Source: UBA1672 sp964352665
GTDB taxonomy: Bacteria > Pseudomonadota > Alphaproteobacteria > Micavibrionales > Micavibrionaceae
Assembly: GCA_964352665.1 (NCBI GenBank)
Contig: CAYGSJ010000006.1
Span: 91,380 to 155,379, forward strand
Direction of reading: 5' to 3'
Length of the DNA stretch: 64,000 bases
In this document: in pieces, positions 24,441 to 33,240 of the stretch
Numbering within the stretch: position 1 is the stretch's first letter
Layout: each line of letters starts with the position of its first letter
Made by a program: the position numbers and the translations under genes
The notes under the pieces: generated by a model
Database searches by the model: none
What the model was told of the DNA's origin: nothing
Seen by the model: only the letters and a program-made list of their open reading frames with translations

Positions 24441-24463
24441 TTTGTGCACGAAATGTGCACAAA
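24441..24463 (-). promoter_or_regulatory. Perfect 9-bp inverted repeat upstream of phaC
   Basis: TTTGTGCAC-GAAAT-GTGCACAAA, 29 bases upstream of the phaC start. A possible -10 box (TATACA on the minus strand) lies between the repeat and the gene, so the site would cover the spacer/-35 region. TGCA-rich sites are characteristic of PhaR repressors in several PHA producers; assignment to PhaR here is inference. Confidence 0.55.
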
Positions 24464-24582
24464 AATCAAATTGCAAATACGTATAAGCAAAAACCAAGCC
24501 AAGTTGTGGATTTTATATGGGGAGTGTTGCGCAGTTTTGCAAAGCGCGATATTACGTTAGGAACATAAAAAGGAATCAAAAA

Positions 24583-25875
24583 ATGAGTGAGCCATTTCGC
24601 GTAGGAATAGTCGGTCTGGGAACCGTGGGGGTCGGGGTTTTAAAAGCTTTGACCCAAAATGCAGAGATTATAGAAAAACGTGCCGGCAGGCGGATTGAGA
24701 TTGCCGCGGTTTCTGCCAAAGATAAAACCCGCGATCGTGGTGTTGATATTTCGGGGTTCGATTGGGTAGATAACTCAGTGGATATGGCAATACGTGATGA
24801 TGTTGACGTTGTTGTTGAACTGATAGGCGGGCAGGACGGTGTGGCTCTGGACCTGGTGCAAAGTGCGCTGGAGCAGAAAAAGCACGTTGTGACGGCTAAT
24901 AAGGCGCTTTTGGCCCATCATGGATATGCACTGGCTCAAAAGGCAGAGAATAACAATGTGTCTCTTGCTTACGAGGCAGCCGTGGCAGGCGGAATTCCAA
25001 TTATAAAGGCGTTACGCGAGGGTTTTGCTGCAAATAATGTTAATGCTGTCTATGGGATATTAAACGGCACTTGTAATTATATTCTTACGGCTATGCGGAA
25101 AACAGGACGTGATTTTGCCGATGTTTTAAAAGAAGCGCAGGAACTAGGCTATGCCGAGGCTGACCCTGCCTTTGATGTTGAAGGTGTTGATGCTGCGCAT
25201 AAGCTTTGTATTCTTGTGGCTTTGGCGTTTGGGGTTAAGCCTGATTTCGGGGCGCTTCATATTCAGGGAATCACGAATATCAGTGCTGTTGACATAGTGC
25301 ATGCCGATGAATTCGGGTATCGCATCAAGCTGCTTGGTATTGCGCGTAAGATTGACGGCAGAATCATGCAGGTTATGGAGCCGTGTCTGGTGCCGGTTCA
25401 CTCACGGATGGGGGCAATCGAAAAGGTATATAACGCCGTCTATGTGAAAGGTGATTTTGTCGACACGCCTCTTTTGACCGGAAAAGGCGCTGGAGAGGGG
25501 CCAACGGCCTCATCTGTTGTTGCCGATATTATTGATCTGGCGCGTGGGTTTAATGTGCCGGTTTTCGGTATTCCTGCAAAACTATTAGATGATGCGCAGT
25601 GGCTCGACGTTGGTGAAACGCGCTCTCATTATTATTTGAGGCTTAATGTGATTGATCAGGCCGGTGTTATTGCCGACATATCGTCAATTCTAAGAGACCA
25701 AAATATATCCATTGAGGGTTTGGTACAGCGCGGTCGTGATCCGGGCCAGTCCGTTCCCGTTGTTATTAAATGCCATGAGACGCGTCACGCAGATATAGTG
25801 AAAGCCGCGGAATTAATAGAGAATTTAGAGGTTTGCACCGAAAAACCTTGTCTCATGCGCATAGAGGAGCTATAG
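24583..25875 (+). CDS. hom: Homoserine dehydrogenase
   Basis: NAD(P)-dependent reduction of aspartate semialdehyde to homoserine (threonine and methionine pathway). 430 residues from ATG 24583 (AAGGA upstream). The Rossmann motif GIVGLGTVGVGVLKAL is at the N-terminus; catalytic-domain blocks include TANKALLAHHG, YEAAVAGGIPIIKALREG and GYAEADPAFDVEGVDAAHKL. A C-terminal ACT domain (LRLNVIDQAGVIADISSIL) suggests feedback by threonine. Followed by glpX and recJ, an order common in alphaproteobacteria. Confidence 0.96.
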   Translation: MSEPFRVGIVGLGTVGVGVLKALTQNAEIIEKRAGRRIEIAAVSAKDKTRDRGVDISGFDWVDNSVDMAIRDDVDVVVELIGGQDGVALDLVQSALEQKKHVVTANKALLAHHGYALAQKAENNNVSLAYEAAVAGGIPIIKALREGFAANNVNAVYGILNGTCNYILTAMRKTGRDFADVLKEAQELGYAEADPAFDVEGVDAAHKLCILVALAFGVKPDFGALHIQGITNISAVDIVHADEFGYRIKLLGIARKIDGRIMQVMEPCLVPVHSRMGAIEKVYNAVYVKGDFVDTPLLTGKGAGEGPTASSVVADIIDLARGFNVPVFGIPAKLLDDAQWLDVGETRSHYYLRLNVIDQAGVIADISSILRDQNISIEGLVQRGRDPGQSVPVVIKCHETRHADIVKAAELIENLEVCTEKPCLMRIEEL

Positions 25876-25904
25876 ATTAGCGCATCATTATAAGAGGTTT
25901 AGAT

Positions 25905-26924
25905 ATGACAGAAGCGCAAAAGGCAGCAAAAAACATGACACAGGATAACCTTATGGACCGTAATTTAGCGATGGAAGTCGCTCGTGTAACGGAAGCAGCG
26001 GCTTTGGCTGCGTCCAAGCTTGTCGGGCGCGGTGACAAGGTGGCGGCGGATCAGGTTGCCGTGGACGCCATGCGTTCAGCACTTAATACGCTTCATATTC
26101 AAGGGCGCGTTGTTATTGGCGAAGGTGAACGTGATGAAGCGCCTATGCTTTATATTGGCGAGGAAGTAGGGGCCGGTAATGGTGGCCCGAGGATTGATAT
26201 TGCGCTTGATCCACTGGAAGGGACAGATATTACAGCATCCGGCGGGCCAAATGCACTTGCTGTTATTGCTATGACAGATGAGGGCGGGTTTTTGAACGCA
26301 CCTGATGTGTATATGGATAAAATCGCCGTGGGTGCAGGTGTTGACCCGAGAGTTCTGGATCTTGATGCACCTATCGGTGATGTGCTTAAGAAAGTGGCCA
26401 AGGAAAAGGGCGGTAATATTGACGAGCTGATGGTTTGTATTCTGGATCGTCCGCGTCATGAAGATCTTATCAGAGATGTGCGTGCGTCAGGTGCACGCAT
26501 TACACTGATTGGTGATGGTGATGTTAGCGCTGTTATTGCAACCACTGACCCTGATACAGGCATTGACCTTTATGTTGGTTCAGGAGGCGCACCGGAAGGT
26601 GTTCTGGCGGCGGCGGCATTACAATGTATTGGTGGTTCAATGTTGGGCCGCCTGACATTCCGTAATGATGATGAACGCGCCCGTGCAGAGCGTTGGGGGA
26701 TTACTGACCTTAATGCGATATACACAACGGACGATCTGGCCAAAGGCGATAACGTTATGTTTGCAGCAACAGGTGTTACAGACGGTACAATGCTGCGCGG
26801 TGTAAGACGTTATCCGGGTGGCGCAAAAACATCGACAATTGTTATGCGCTCTAAATCCGGTACGGTGCGCCGTATCGAAGCAACGCACAATTTCAAGCGT
26901 AAAAACTGGCTTAAATCCATTTAA
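25905..26924 (+). CDS. glpX: Fructose-1,6-bisphosphatase class II
   Basis: Gluconeogenic phosphatase, 339 residues. MDRNLAMEVARVTEAAALAA opens the conserved part; metal and substrate blocks are VIGEGERDEAPMLYIGE and LDPLEGTDITASGGPNA, with IGDGDVSAVIA and GSGGAPEGVLAAAAL further on. An in-frame ATG at residue 17 (MDRNL) is an alternative start. Lies 29 bases after hom, same strand. Confidence 0.95.
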   Translation: MTEAQKAAKNMTQDNLMDRNLAMEVARVTEAAALAASKLVGRGDKVAADQVAVDAMRSALNTLHIQGRVVIGEGERDEAPMLYIGEEVGAGNGGPRIDIALDPLEGTDITASGGPNALAVIAMTDEGGFLNAPDVYMDKIAVGAGVDPRVLDLDAPIGDVLKKVAKEKGGNIDELMVCILDRPRHEDLIRDVRASGARITLIGDGDVSAVIATTDPDTGIDLYVGSGGAPEGVLAAAALQCIGGSMLGRLTFRNDDERARAERWGITDLNAIYTTDDLAKGDNVMFAATGVTDGTMLRGVRRYPGGAKTSTIVMRSKSGTVRRIEATHNFKRKNWLKSI

Positions 26925-26962
26925 TGCTTCTTGTTTTAGCGCGAATCTTCTAGTCTTTTACA

Positions 26963-28774
26963 ATGTCAAAAAGCTTAGTAAAATGCTCTGTTAATAAGGC
27001 ACGATGGGTTGTGCCTGATGTTTCAATTGACCAAGTCGAGCAATTGGTGCGCCATCATGATATTCCCGAAATTGTCGCACGGCTTTTGTGCCAGCGTGGT
27101 GTAAAGCCGGAAGAGGTCGAGAGTTTTCTCGAACCGACTATGAAGCGTGACTTTCCTGACCCTTTTTCTCTTAAGGGTATGGCGGATATGGCAGAGGATG
27201 TGGCCATTGCCATAGAGGCGCAAAAGAAGTTCGCTATTTTTGGTGATTTTGATGTGGACGGCGCAACTTCCTCGGCTATTTTATACAGGTTTTTAAAAGG
27301 GTTAGGTGTTGAGGCGCCGATATATATACCGGACAGGTTAAGCGAGGGGTATGGGCCCAATATAGAAGCACTAAAAACGCTTAAAGAGCAGGGTGCGGAT
27401 GTCCTGTTTATGCTGGATTGCGGAACCACGGCATTTGATGTGGTTAAGGCCGGGACCGATTTGGGGTTGCAGATTATTATTCTGGATCACCATGAGTCCG
27501 AAGACCGCTTGCCAGAGTGTTGGCATGTTATCAATCCCAAAAGAAAAGATGACTCATCTGACCTTAAAATGCTTGCCGCGGTTGGCGTGACTTTTTTGTC
27601 CTGTGTCGCAATCAACAATCGTTTGCGTGAGCGCGGGTACTACAAAACAAAGGGAGTCACTGAACCGGATTTGCGATCTTATCTAGATGTGGTTGCGTTG
27701 GGTACAGTCTGTGACATGGTTCCGCTTTTGGGGGCAAATCGTTTGTTTGTAAAATCCGGATTTGCCATTCCATACGAGCACATGAATCTGGGTATACAAT
27801 CTCTTATGAGCGTTGCGCGTATCAATGCGCCCATGACCACGTATGATTGCGGTTTTGTGCTTGGGCCGCGTATTAACGCAGGAAGCCGTGTGCACGAAGC
27901 GGATTTAGGCGCCAGACTTTTGGTTTCAGACCATGCCGAGGAAGCCAAAAACATTGCATGGACGCTAAACGACTGTAATGAAAAACGCAAAGCCATACAG
28001 CAACAGATGGAAGAACAGGCCATTTCCATGGTTGAGGCGCAAAATATAAAGGATACAGCGATGATACTTCTGGATCATGAGGATTGGCATCCGGGTTTGA
28101 GTGGTCTTGTTGCGGGTCGAATAAAAGAAAAGTATAACCGCCCTACTTGCGTTGTTACCTATGCCTATGATTTGTCAGGACGCAAGGAAGGCCGCGGCTC
28201 TGGCCGCTCTATTCCGGGGATTCATATTGCACAAAGTTTTATTGATGCGCGCAGCAAAGGCATACTCGAAAAAGGCGGTGGCCATGCGATGGCAGGCGGA
28301 TTTACAGTGTTACCAGAGAAATTACCAGAGCTCAGGGTGTTTCTTGACGAAAATATTGCCGAGCAAATGAAAAATACAGATACGAATGTTGAAATATCGG
28401 TTGATGGCATACTCACATCCAGAGGTATTAGTGTTGATCTGGTTGAAATGTTACAAAATAAAGTGGGCCCATTTGGGCAGGAGCAGCCAGAGCCTGTGTT
28501 TATGCTGGAAAATATACGTATTCATAAGGCCGATATTCTCGGAGAATCCCATATTCGGGTCATGTTAAGCGATTGGGAGGGAGGAAGTTATATCAAAGCC
28601 ATGGCTTTTAGAAGCGTAAACACCCCCTTGGGTGACACGTTAATGAAGCAGGGCGCGCATCCTTATCATATATTGGGCCAGCTTAAAGTGAATGAATGGC
28701 AGGGCCGAAAAACCGCAGAAATGCATATCATCGACGCCTATATAATAGAAGAATCACAAGAGGCGGTGGCCTGA
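26963..28774 (+). CDS. recJ: Single-stranded-DNA-specific exonuclease RecJ
   Basis: 5'-3' exonuclease of recombination and mismatch repair, 603 residues. The DHH-domain metal motifs are visible as FGDFDVDGATSSAIL, LDCGTTAFD and ILDHHES, the DHHA1 domain has GRSIPGIHIAQ and GGGHAMAGGF, and a C-terminal OB-like domain carries GPFGQEQPEPVF. It completes the hom-glpX-recJ cluster. Confidence 0.96.
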   Translation: MSKSLVKCSVNKARWVVPDVSIDQVEQLVRHHDIPEIVARLLCQRGVKPEEVESFLEPTMKRDFPDPFSLKGMADMAEDVAIAIEAQKKFAIFGDFDVDGATSSAILYRFLKGLGVEAPIYIPDRLSEGYGPNIEALKTLKEQGADVLFMLDCGTTAFDVVKAGTDLGLQIIILDHHESEDRLPECWHVINPKRKDDSSDLKMLAAVGVTFLSCVAINNRLRERGYYKTKGVTEPDLRSYLDVVALGTVCDMVPLLGANRLFVKSGFAIPYEHMNLGIQSLMSVARINAPMTTYDCGFVLGPRINAGSRVHEADLGARLLVSDHAEEAKNIAWTLNDCNEKRKAIQQQMEEQAISMVEAQNIKDTAMILLDHEDWHPGLSGLVAGRIKEKYNRPTCVVTYAYDLSGRKEGRGSGRSIPGIHIAQSFIDARSKGILEKGGGHAMAGGFTVLPEKLPELRVFLDENIAEQMKNTDTNVEISVDGILTSRGISVDLVEMLQNKVGPFGQEQPEPVFMLENIRIHKADILGESHIRVMLSDWEGGSYIKAMAFRSVNTPLGDTLMKQGAHPYHILGQLKVNEWQGRKTAEMHIIDAYIIEESQEAVA

Positions 28775-28849
28775 AATTTTGAATTATTTCTTTGCTTATT
28801 TCACATGCGCAGACTATAAATCATGCCAATAATCAATATAGGGGCAAGA

Positions 28850-29242
28850 ATGAGTCAAATGCGTCGCTTACAGGATGTTTTTTCATGGGTGGTGGTTCTA
28901 TCAGAGGTGAGCCACGTTTTCTGCTGTGTTTTGCCCAGTATTTTCAGCATTATTACTGTTTTGGTTGGCATGGGTCTCATGGGTGTTATGCCTGTCTGGT
29001 TAGACGAGTTTCATCATGTTATGCATGATTGGGAGCTTCCGCTTATTGTGATGTCTGCCAGTGTGCTTGTTATTGGCTGGGCTCTTCACTTTGTCAGTAA
29101 GAAAATTAATTGCCATGATACTGGCTGTGGTCATGAACCGTGTGGCCCTAAAAAGAAGAAAACAGCCAAGATATTAAAATTCGCTACGTTTCTTTTCATA
29201 ATAAATATAGCGATATATTTTTCCGTTCATTATCCGGTTTAG
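28850..29242 (+). CDS. Small Cys-rich membrane protein, MerC/MerT-like features
   Basis: 130 residues from ATG 28850 (AGGGG 5 bases upstream). Three to four hydrophobic segments: about 10-50 with an internal CC pair (SHVFCCVLPSIFSIITVL), about 65-85, and the C-terminal 105-125. Between helices lies a cytosolic or periplasmic loop with CHDTGCGHEPCGPKKKK, i.e. three Cys and two His that could bind metal. The CC pair in the first membrane segment recalls MerC/MerT-type transporters, but no mer genes or regulator are nearby, so a metal-ion role is a guess. Possibly it continues the recJ transcript, 75 bases downstream. Confidence 0.55.
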   Translation: MSQMRRLQDVFSWVVVLSEVSHVFCCVLPSIFSIITVLVGMGLMGVMPVWLDEFHHVMHDWELPLIVMSASVLVIGWALHFVSKKINCHDTGCGHEPCGPKKKKTAKILKFATFLFIINIAIYFSVHYPV

Positions 29243-29263
29243 GCCGAGTTGACTAGCGTAGGT

Positions 29264-29668
29264 TTAATCTTCGTCTATAAAATCTAGTTTTACTTTAAGA
29301 TCAGTGTTTATCTTTCTGTAAAAACATGATTTTCTTCCGGTGTGACATGTGCCGTCACTGTCGCTTTTTTGCCCCCTGTTTTCCACTTTTACTTTTACAA
29401 GAATACAGTCCTGATCACAGTCGGTTCGCATCTCGATAATTCTTTGTATGAATCCACTTTCAGCCCCCTTGTGCCAGAGTGCCTTACGGCTCCGCGACCA
29501 GTAGTGAACCTCTTTTGATTCGATGGACCGGTTCAGCGACTCTTCGTTCATAAACGCAAACATCAAGACTTCGCCTGTATCTGTGCAGGTCGTAATGCAA
29601 GGTATTAGGCCGTTTTCATCGAATTTAGGTTCGAAATTGGTTGTTTCTTCGATGTTTTTAAGGGTCAT
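29264..29668 (-). CDS. hisI: Phosphoribosyl-AMP cyclohydrolase
   Basis: Third step of histidine synthesis. 134 residues with the HisI blocks LMFAFMNEESLNRSIESKEVHYWSRSRKALWHKG (read in two parts), RTDCDQDCILVKV giving the metal-binding Asp/Cys, and the later CHTGRKSCFYR zinc cysteine. Stand-alone, not fused to HisE, as in most alphaproteobacteria. It overlaps gshB by 4 bases (ATGA), so the two are translated from one message. Confidence 0.95.
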   Translation of the reverse strand: MTLKNIEETTNFEPKFDENGLIPCITTCTDTGEVLMFAFMNEESLNRSIESKEVHYWSRSRKALWHKGAESGFIQRIIEMRTDCDQDCILVKVKVENRGQKSDSDGTCHTGRKSCFYRKINTDLKVKLDFIDED

Positions 29669-30612
29669 GACTTTATCCGCGCCTCAAAGGCGTCCCATAA
29701 TTGTGATTCAAGGGCAACGCCCTCTAATGTGTTGATTTGTTGTATTCCGGTCGGCGAGGTTACATTAATTTCAGTCAGGCAATCGCCGATAACGTCAATT
29801 CCGGTAAAAACAAGTCCCCTTTCCTTTAAAACCGGCCCTATACGCGCGCAAATTTCCAGATCACGCTTTGTCAGTGTTGTTTTCTGCGGCTTTGCACCGG
29901 CATCAAAGTTGGCGCGCCCGTTCTCTGCATTTGGTACACGTAAAACAGCACCGGCAGGCTCTCCGTCTATCAGGATAATGCGTTTGTCGCCCTCCAGCGA
30001 TTCAGGAAGATAGCGTTGTGCAATAACAGGCTGGTTATAAAACTTCTCAAACATCTCTAGTATCGCATTGAAATTATTTGCATTTTCATCGATGTGGTAG
30101 ATTTGTTCTCCGCCATTGCCGTATAGGGGTTTCAGTATGATGTTTTTGTGTTTTTTATAGAATTCACGCAGGGCGCGGTGATCTGCTGTGATCAGGGTTT
30201 CCGGCGCCAAATCGGGGAAGAATGTAACCAAAAGCTTTTCCGGTGCGTTACGGATGTGCGTAGGATCATTCATAACCAGTGTATCTTCAACAATATGATC
30301 CAGAATATGGGTGGCCGTGATATAACCCATATCAAACGGGGGGTCCTGGCGGATGAGTACCACATCGATATCCCGTCTGAGGTCGATTACCTCATCTTCG
30401 CCGAGTGTGTAATGGTTTCCTTTTTCACGACGTAGTTCCATAGTTCTGGCAAGCGTTTTTACAGCCGTATTTTCAAGTTGCAAATCTTTTGCAAAGTAGT
30501 GATAAACGCTGTAGCCGCGCTTTTGAGCCTCCACAGCAAGCATGAAAGTGCTGTCTTTGTCGATGTTAATGGTTTCGACAGGGTCCATCTGTATTGCGAT
30601 TTTTAGAGTCAT
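29665..30612 (-). CDS. gshB: Glutathione synthetase
   Basis: ATP-grasp ligase that joins gamma-glutamylcysteine and glycine. 315 residues; N-terminal IAIQMDPVETINIDKDSTFML is diagnostic, RQDPPFDMGYI and the ATP-binding KPLYGNGGEQIYHI and RYLPESLEGDKRIILIDGEP follow, ending with INVTSPTGIQQI. Divergent from the rhlE-like gene, with 80 bases between the start codons. Confidence 0.96.
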   Translation of the reverse strand: MTLKIAIQMDPVETINIDKDSTFMLAVEAQKRGYSVYHYFAKDLQLENTAVKTLARTMELRREKGNHYTLGEDEVIDLRRDIDVVLIRQDPPFDMGYITATHILDHIVEDTLVMNDPTHIRNAPEKLLVTFFPDLAPETLITADHRALREFYKKHKNIILKPLYGNGGEQIYHIDENANNFNAILEMFEKFYNQPVIAQRYLPESLEGDKRIILIDGEPAGAVLRVPNAENGRANFDAGAKPQKTTLTKRDLEICARIGPVLKERGLVFTGIDVIGDCLTEINVTSPTGIQQINTLEGVALESQLWDAFEARIKS

Positions 30613-30692
30613 ATCACTTACTTCTGTTGCTTTTCTCGGCGTTTTATAATAGCTCTTTATACGATAAGAAATATTTAGAATGAAGAGACTTT

Positions 30693-32009
30693 ATGAAGTT
30701 TGAAGATTTAGGGTTGGCTCAACCCATCTTGGACGCGATACATGACTGTGGGTATGATACGCCAACACCGATACAGGAGCAGGCAATACCGCATATTTTG
30801 ATGGCGCGTGATGTTGTCGGGCTTGCACAGACCGGCACGGGCAAGACCGCAGGTTTTACGTTGCCTATGATCGAGATTTTGGCCGGAGGCCGTGCAAAAG
30901 CACGTATGCCGCGTTCGCTCATTCTGTCACCAACGCGCGAGCTTGCGGCGCAGATCGCAGAAAACTTTGATACTTACGGCAAGAACTGCAAGCTTAACAA
31001 GGCGCTTTTAACCGGTGGCACGTCGCTGGACGAGCAGATTAAGATACTGGATCGTGGCGCGGATGTATTGATTGCAACGCCCGGACGTCTGATTGATTTA
31101 TTCGAGCGCGGGAAAATATTACTGAATGATATCAAGATATTGGTGATTGACGAAGCCGACCGGATGCTTGATATGGGTTTTATTCCGGATATTGAAAAGA
31201 TTTGTTCCCATTTGCCAGTCATGCGTCAGACGCTGCTGTTTTCAGCCACTATGCCGCCGGAAATCAAAAAACTGACGGCAAAATTTTTAAGCAATCCCAA
31301 GGAAGTTTCTGTGTCACCGCCGGCATCAACAGCCGTGACCGTTGAGCAGTTTCAGGTAAATACTTCTTCCAGAGAGAAAAACACCACTTTGGAAAAAATC
31401 ATGAAGCAGGAAAAAGTGCAAAACGCCTTTATATTCTGTAACCGCAAACGTGATGTGGATTCTCTTAATAAATGGCTGCAGAACAAGGGATACGACGCCG
31501 AAGCCCTGCATGGTGATATGGCGCAGGCATCACGGACAAAAACACTGGATAAATTCAAAACAGACAGGCTGAAATTACTTGTGTGTAGTGATGTTGCAGC
31601 ACGGGGCATTGATGTTGATGCGGTTTCGCATGTCTTTAACTATGATGTGCCGGTTAATCCGGACGACTATGTGCACCGTATAGGGCGCACAGGTCGCGCT
31701 GGAGAAAAGGGGCGCGCATGGATGCTCGTTACCAAGGGCGAAGATAAATTGGTAGATGCGGTTGTAAAACGCATTGGCAAAAGTATTGAAGTTGTTGATC
31801 TGGGCAAAGGCGGTATATCTACGTCAGAGCCTAAGAAATCCGAGCCTAAGAAGGCCGAACCTAAGGGGTCTGACTCCACAAAATCCAAAAATAAGGCCTT
31901 GCCAAAGAACAAGGCAGATCAAAAGACGCCTAAAAAACGTGAAGAAAAACAGAATTCCGATGACGAGAGCGGATTCGGTGAACACATGCCCGCTTTTTTC
32001 AAAACTTAA
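30693..32009 (+). CDS. rhlE: DEAD-box RNA helicase, RhlE-like, with basic C-terminal tail
   Basis: 438 residues. Q motif GYDTPTPIQEQAIP, Walker A AQTGTGKTAG, PTRELAAQI, TPGRLIDL, DEAD box VIDEADRMLDMGF, SAT, and the C-terminal domain motifs ARGIDVDAVSHVFNYD and HRIGRTGRAG are all intact. From about residue 375 the tail is Lys/Pro/Ser-rich (KKSEPKKAEPKGS), likely disordered RNA-binding. A second RhlE-type helicase is at 60-61.6 kb. The exact cellular role (ribosome assembly or mRNA decay) cannot be read from sequence. Confidence 0.92.
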   Translation: MKFEDLGLAQPILDAIHDCGYDTPTPIQEQAIPHILMARDVVGLAQTGTGKTAGFTLPMIEILAGGRAKARMPRSLILSPTRELAAQIAENFDTYGKNCKLNKALLTGGTSLDEQIKILDRGADVLIATPGRLIDLFERGKILLNDIKILVIDEADRMLDMGFIPDIEKICSHLPVMRQTLLFSATMPPEIKKLTAKFLSNPKEVSVSPPASTAVTVEQFQVNTSSREKNTTLEKIMKQEKVQNAFIFCNRKRDVDSLNKWLQNKGYDAEALHGDMAQASRTKTLDKFKTDRLKLLVCSDVAARGIDVDAVSHVFNYDVPVNPDDYVHRIGRTGRAGEKGRAWMLVTKGEDKLVDAVVKRIGKSIEVVDLGKGGISTSEPKKSEPKKAEPKGSDSTKSKNKALPKNKADQKTPKKREEKQNSDDESGFGEHMPAFFKT

Positions 32010-32037
32010 GAAAACTCAAAAATAAGGGAGATGCACT

Positions 32038-33240
32038 ATGAAGCCATTGGTAAAACATCTGGAGGAAGAGATAAAATCGATAGAGGCGGCGGGGTTATAC
32101 AAACCCGAGCGCGTTATCACTTCTCCGCAAAGTGCCGATATCACAGTGAGTTCCGGCGATCACGTCCTTAATTTTTGTGCAAATAATTATCTGGGGTTGG
32201 GCGGTAGTCCCAAGCTTGTTTCCGCAGCACAAAAGGCGCTTGATAAATACGGATTTGGTATGGCTTCCGTGCGTTTTATATGCGGAACGCAGGACATCCA
32301 TAAAGAGCTTGAGGCCAAGATTTCCAAATTTCTGGGCAAAGAAGACACGATTTTATATTCGTCTTGTTTTGATGCCAATACCGGCCTGTTTGAAACAATA
32401 CTTCACGCAGAAGATGCGATCATTAGTGACGAGCTGAACCACGCCAGTATTATTGATGGTGTGCGCCTGTGCAAAGCCAAAAGATATCGGTATAAAAACA
32501 ACAATATGGAAGAGCTGGAGAAATGCCTTAAAGAGGCGCAGGATCAGCGTTTTCGCCTGATTGCGACGGATGGTATTTTCTCGATGGATGGATCGATTGC
32601 CAATTTGCCGGCAATCTGTGATTTGGCCGAGAAATACGATGCCATGGTTATGGTTGATGACAGCCACGCGGTTGGATTTATGGGGCCGAATGGTGCGGGA
32701 ACACCGGATCATTTCGGTGTAACAGACCGCATTGATATTATCACAGGGACTTTGGGCAAAGCGCTTGGTGGTGCGTCAGGTGGTTATACATCTGCCAGCG
32801 CAAAAGTGATTGAGTTTTTACGCCAGAGATCACGTCCGTATCTTTTCTCTAACACTTTGGCACCCGTTATTACAGCAACGTCGGTTGCGGTTCTGGAGTT
32901 ACTGGAAAAAGAGGGCGCAGCGATGCGTCAGAAGCTGTTTGAAAACAGTAAATATTTCCGCGAAAAAATGACGGCTCTGGGCTTTGACCTTATACCGGGA
33001 GAGCATGCCGTTATTCCGGTCATGATTTACGATGCGGCGCTGGCCAGCAAGTTTGCTGATGAAATGTTAAAGCGCGGCATATATGTGATTGGATTCTCTT
33101 TTCCTGTTGTACCTGATGGTAAGGCGCGTATCCGTACGCAAATGTCCTGTGCACATGATAAAGATCATCTGGACAAAGCGATTGCCGCGTTCGAAGAAGT
33201 TGGTTTGGAGCTTGGTATAATCAAGAGGTCAGCAGCATGA
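32038..33240 (+). CDS. kbl: Glycine C-acetyltransferase (2-amino-3-ketobutyrate CoA ligase)
   Basis: PLP enzyme that cleaves 2-amino-3-oxobutyrate with CoA to glycine and acetyl-CoA. 400 residues; blocks FCANNYLGLGG, GFGMASVRFICGTQDIHKELE, DDSHAVGFMGPNG and the PLP-lysine GTLGKALGGASGGY. It overlaps tdh by 4 bases; together they form the threonine degradation operon kbl-tdh. GGGAGATG lies directly before the start. Confidence 0.96.
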   Translation: MKPLVKHLEEEIKSIEAAGLYKPERVITSPQSADITVSSGDHVLNFCANNYLGLGGSPKLVSAAQKALDKYGFGMASVRFICGTQDIHKELEAKISKFLGKEDTILYSSCFDANTGLFETILHAEDAIISDELNHASIIDGVRLCKAKRYRYKNNNMEELEKCLKEAQDQRFRLIATDGIFSMDGSIANLPAICDLAEKYDAMVMVDDSHAVGFMGPNGAGTPDHFGVTDRIDIITGTLGKALGGASGGYTSASAKVIEFLRQRSRPYLFSNTLAPVITATSVAVLELLEKEGAAMRQKLFENSKYFREKMTALGFDLIPGEHAVIPVMIYDAALASKFADEMLKRGIYVIGFSFPVVPDGKARIRTQMSCAHDKDHLDKAIAAFEEVGLELGIIKRSAA

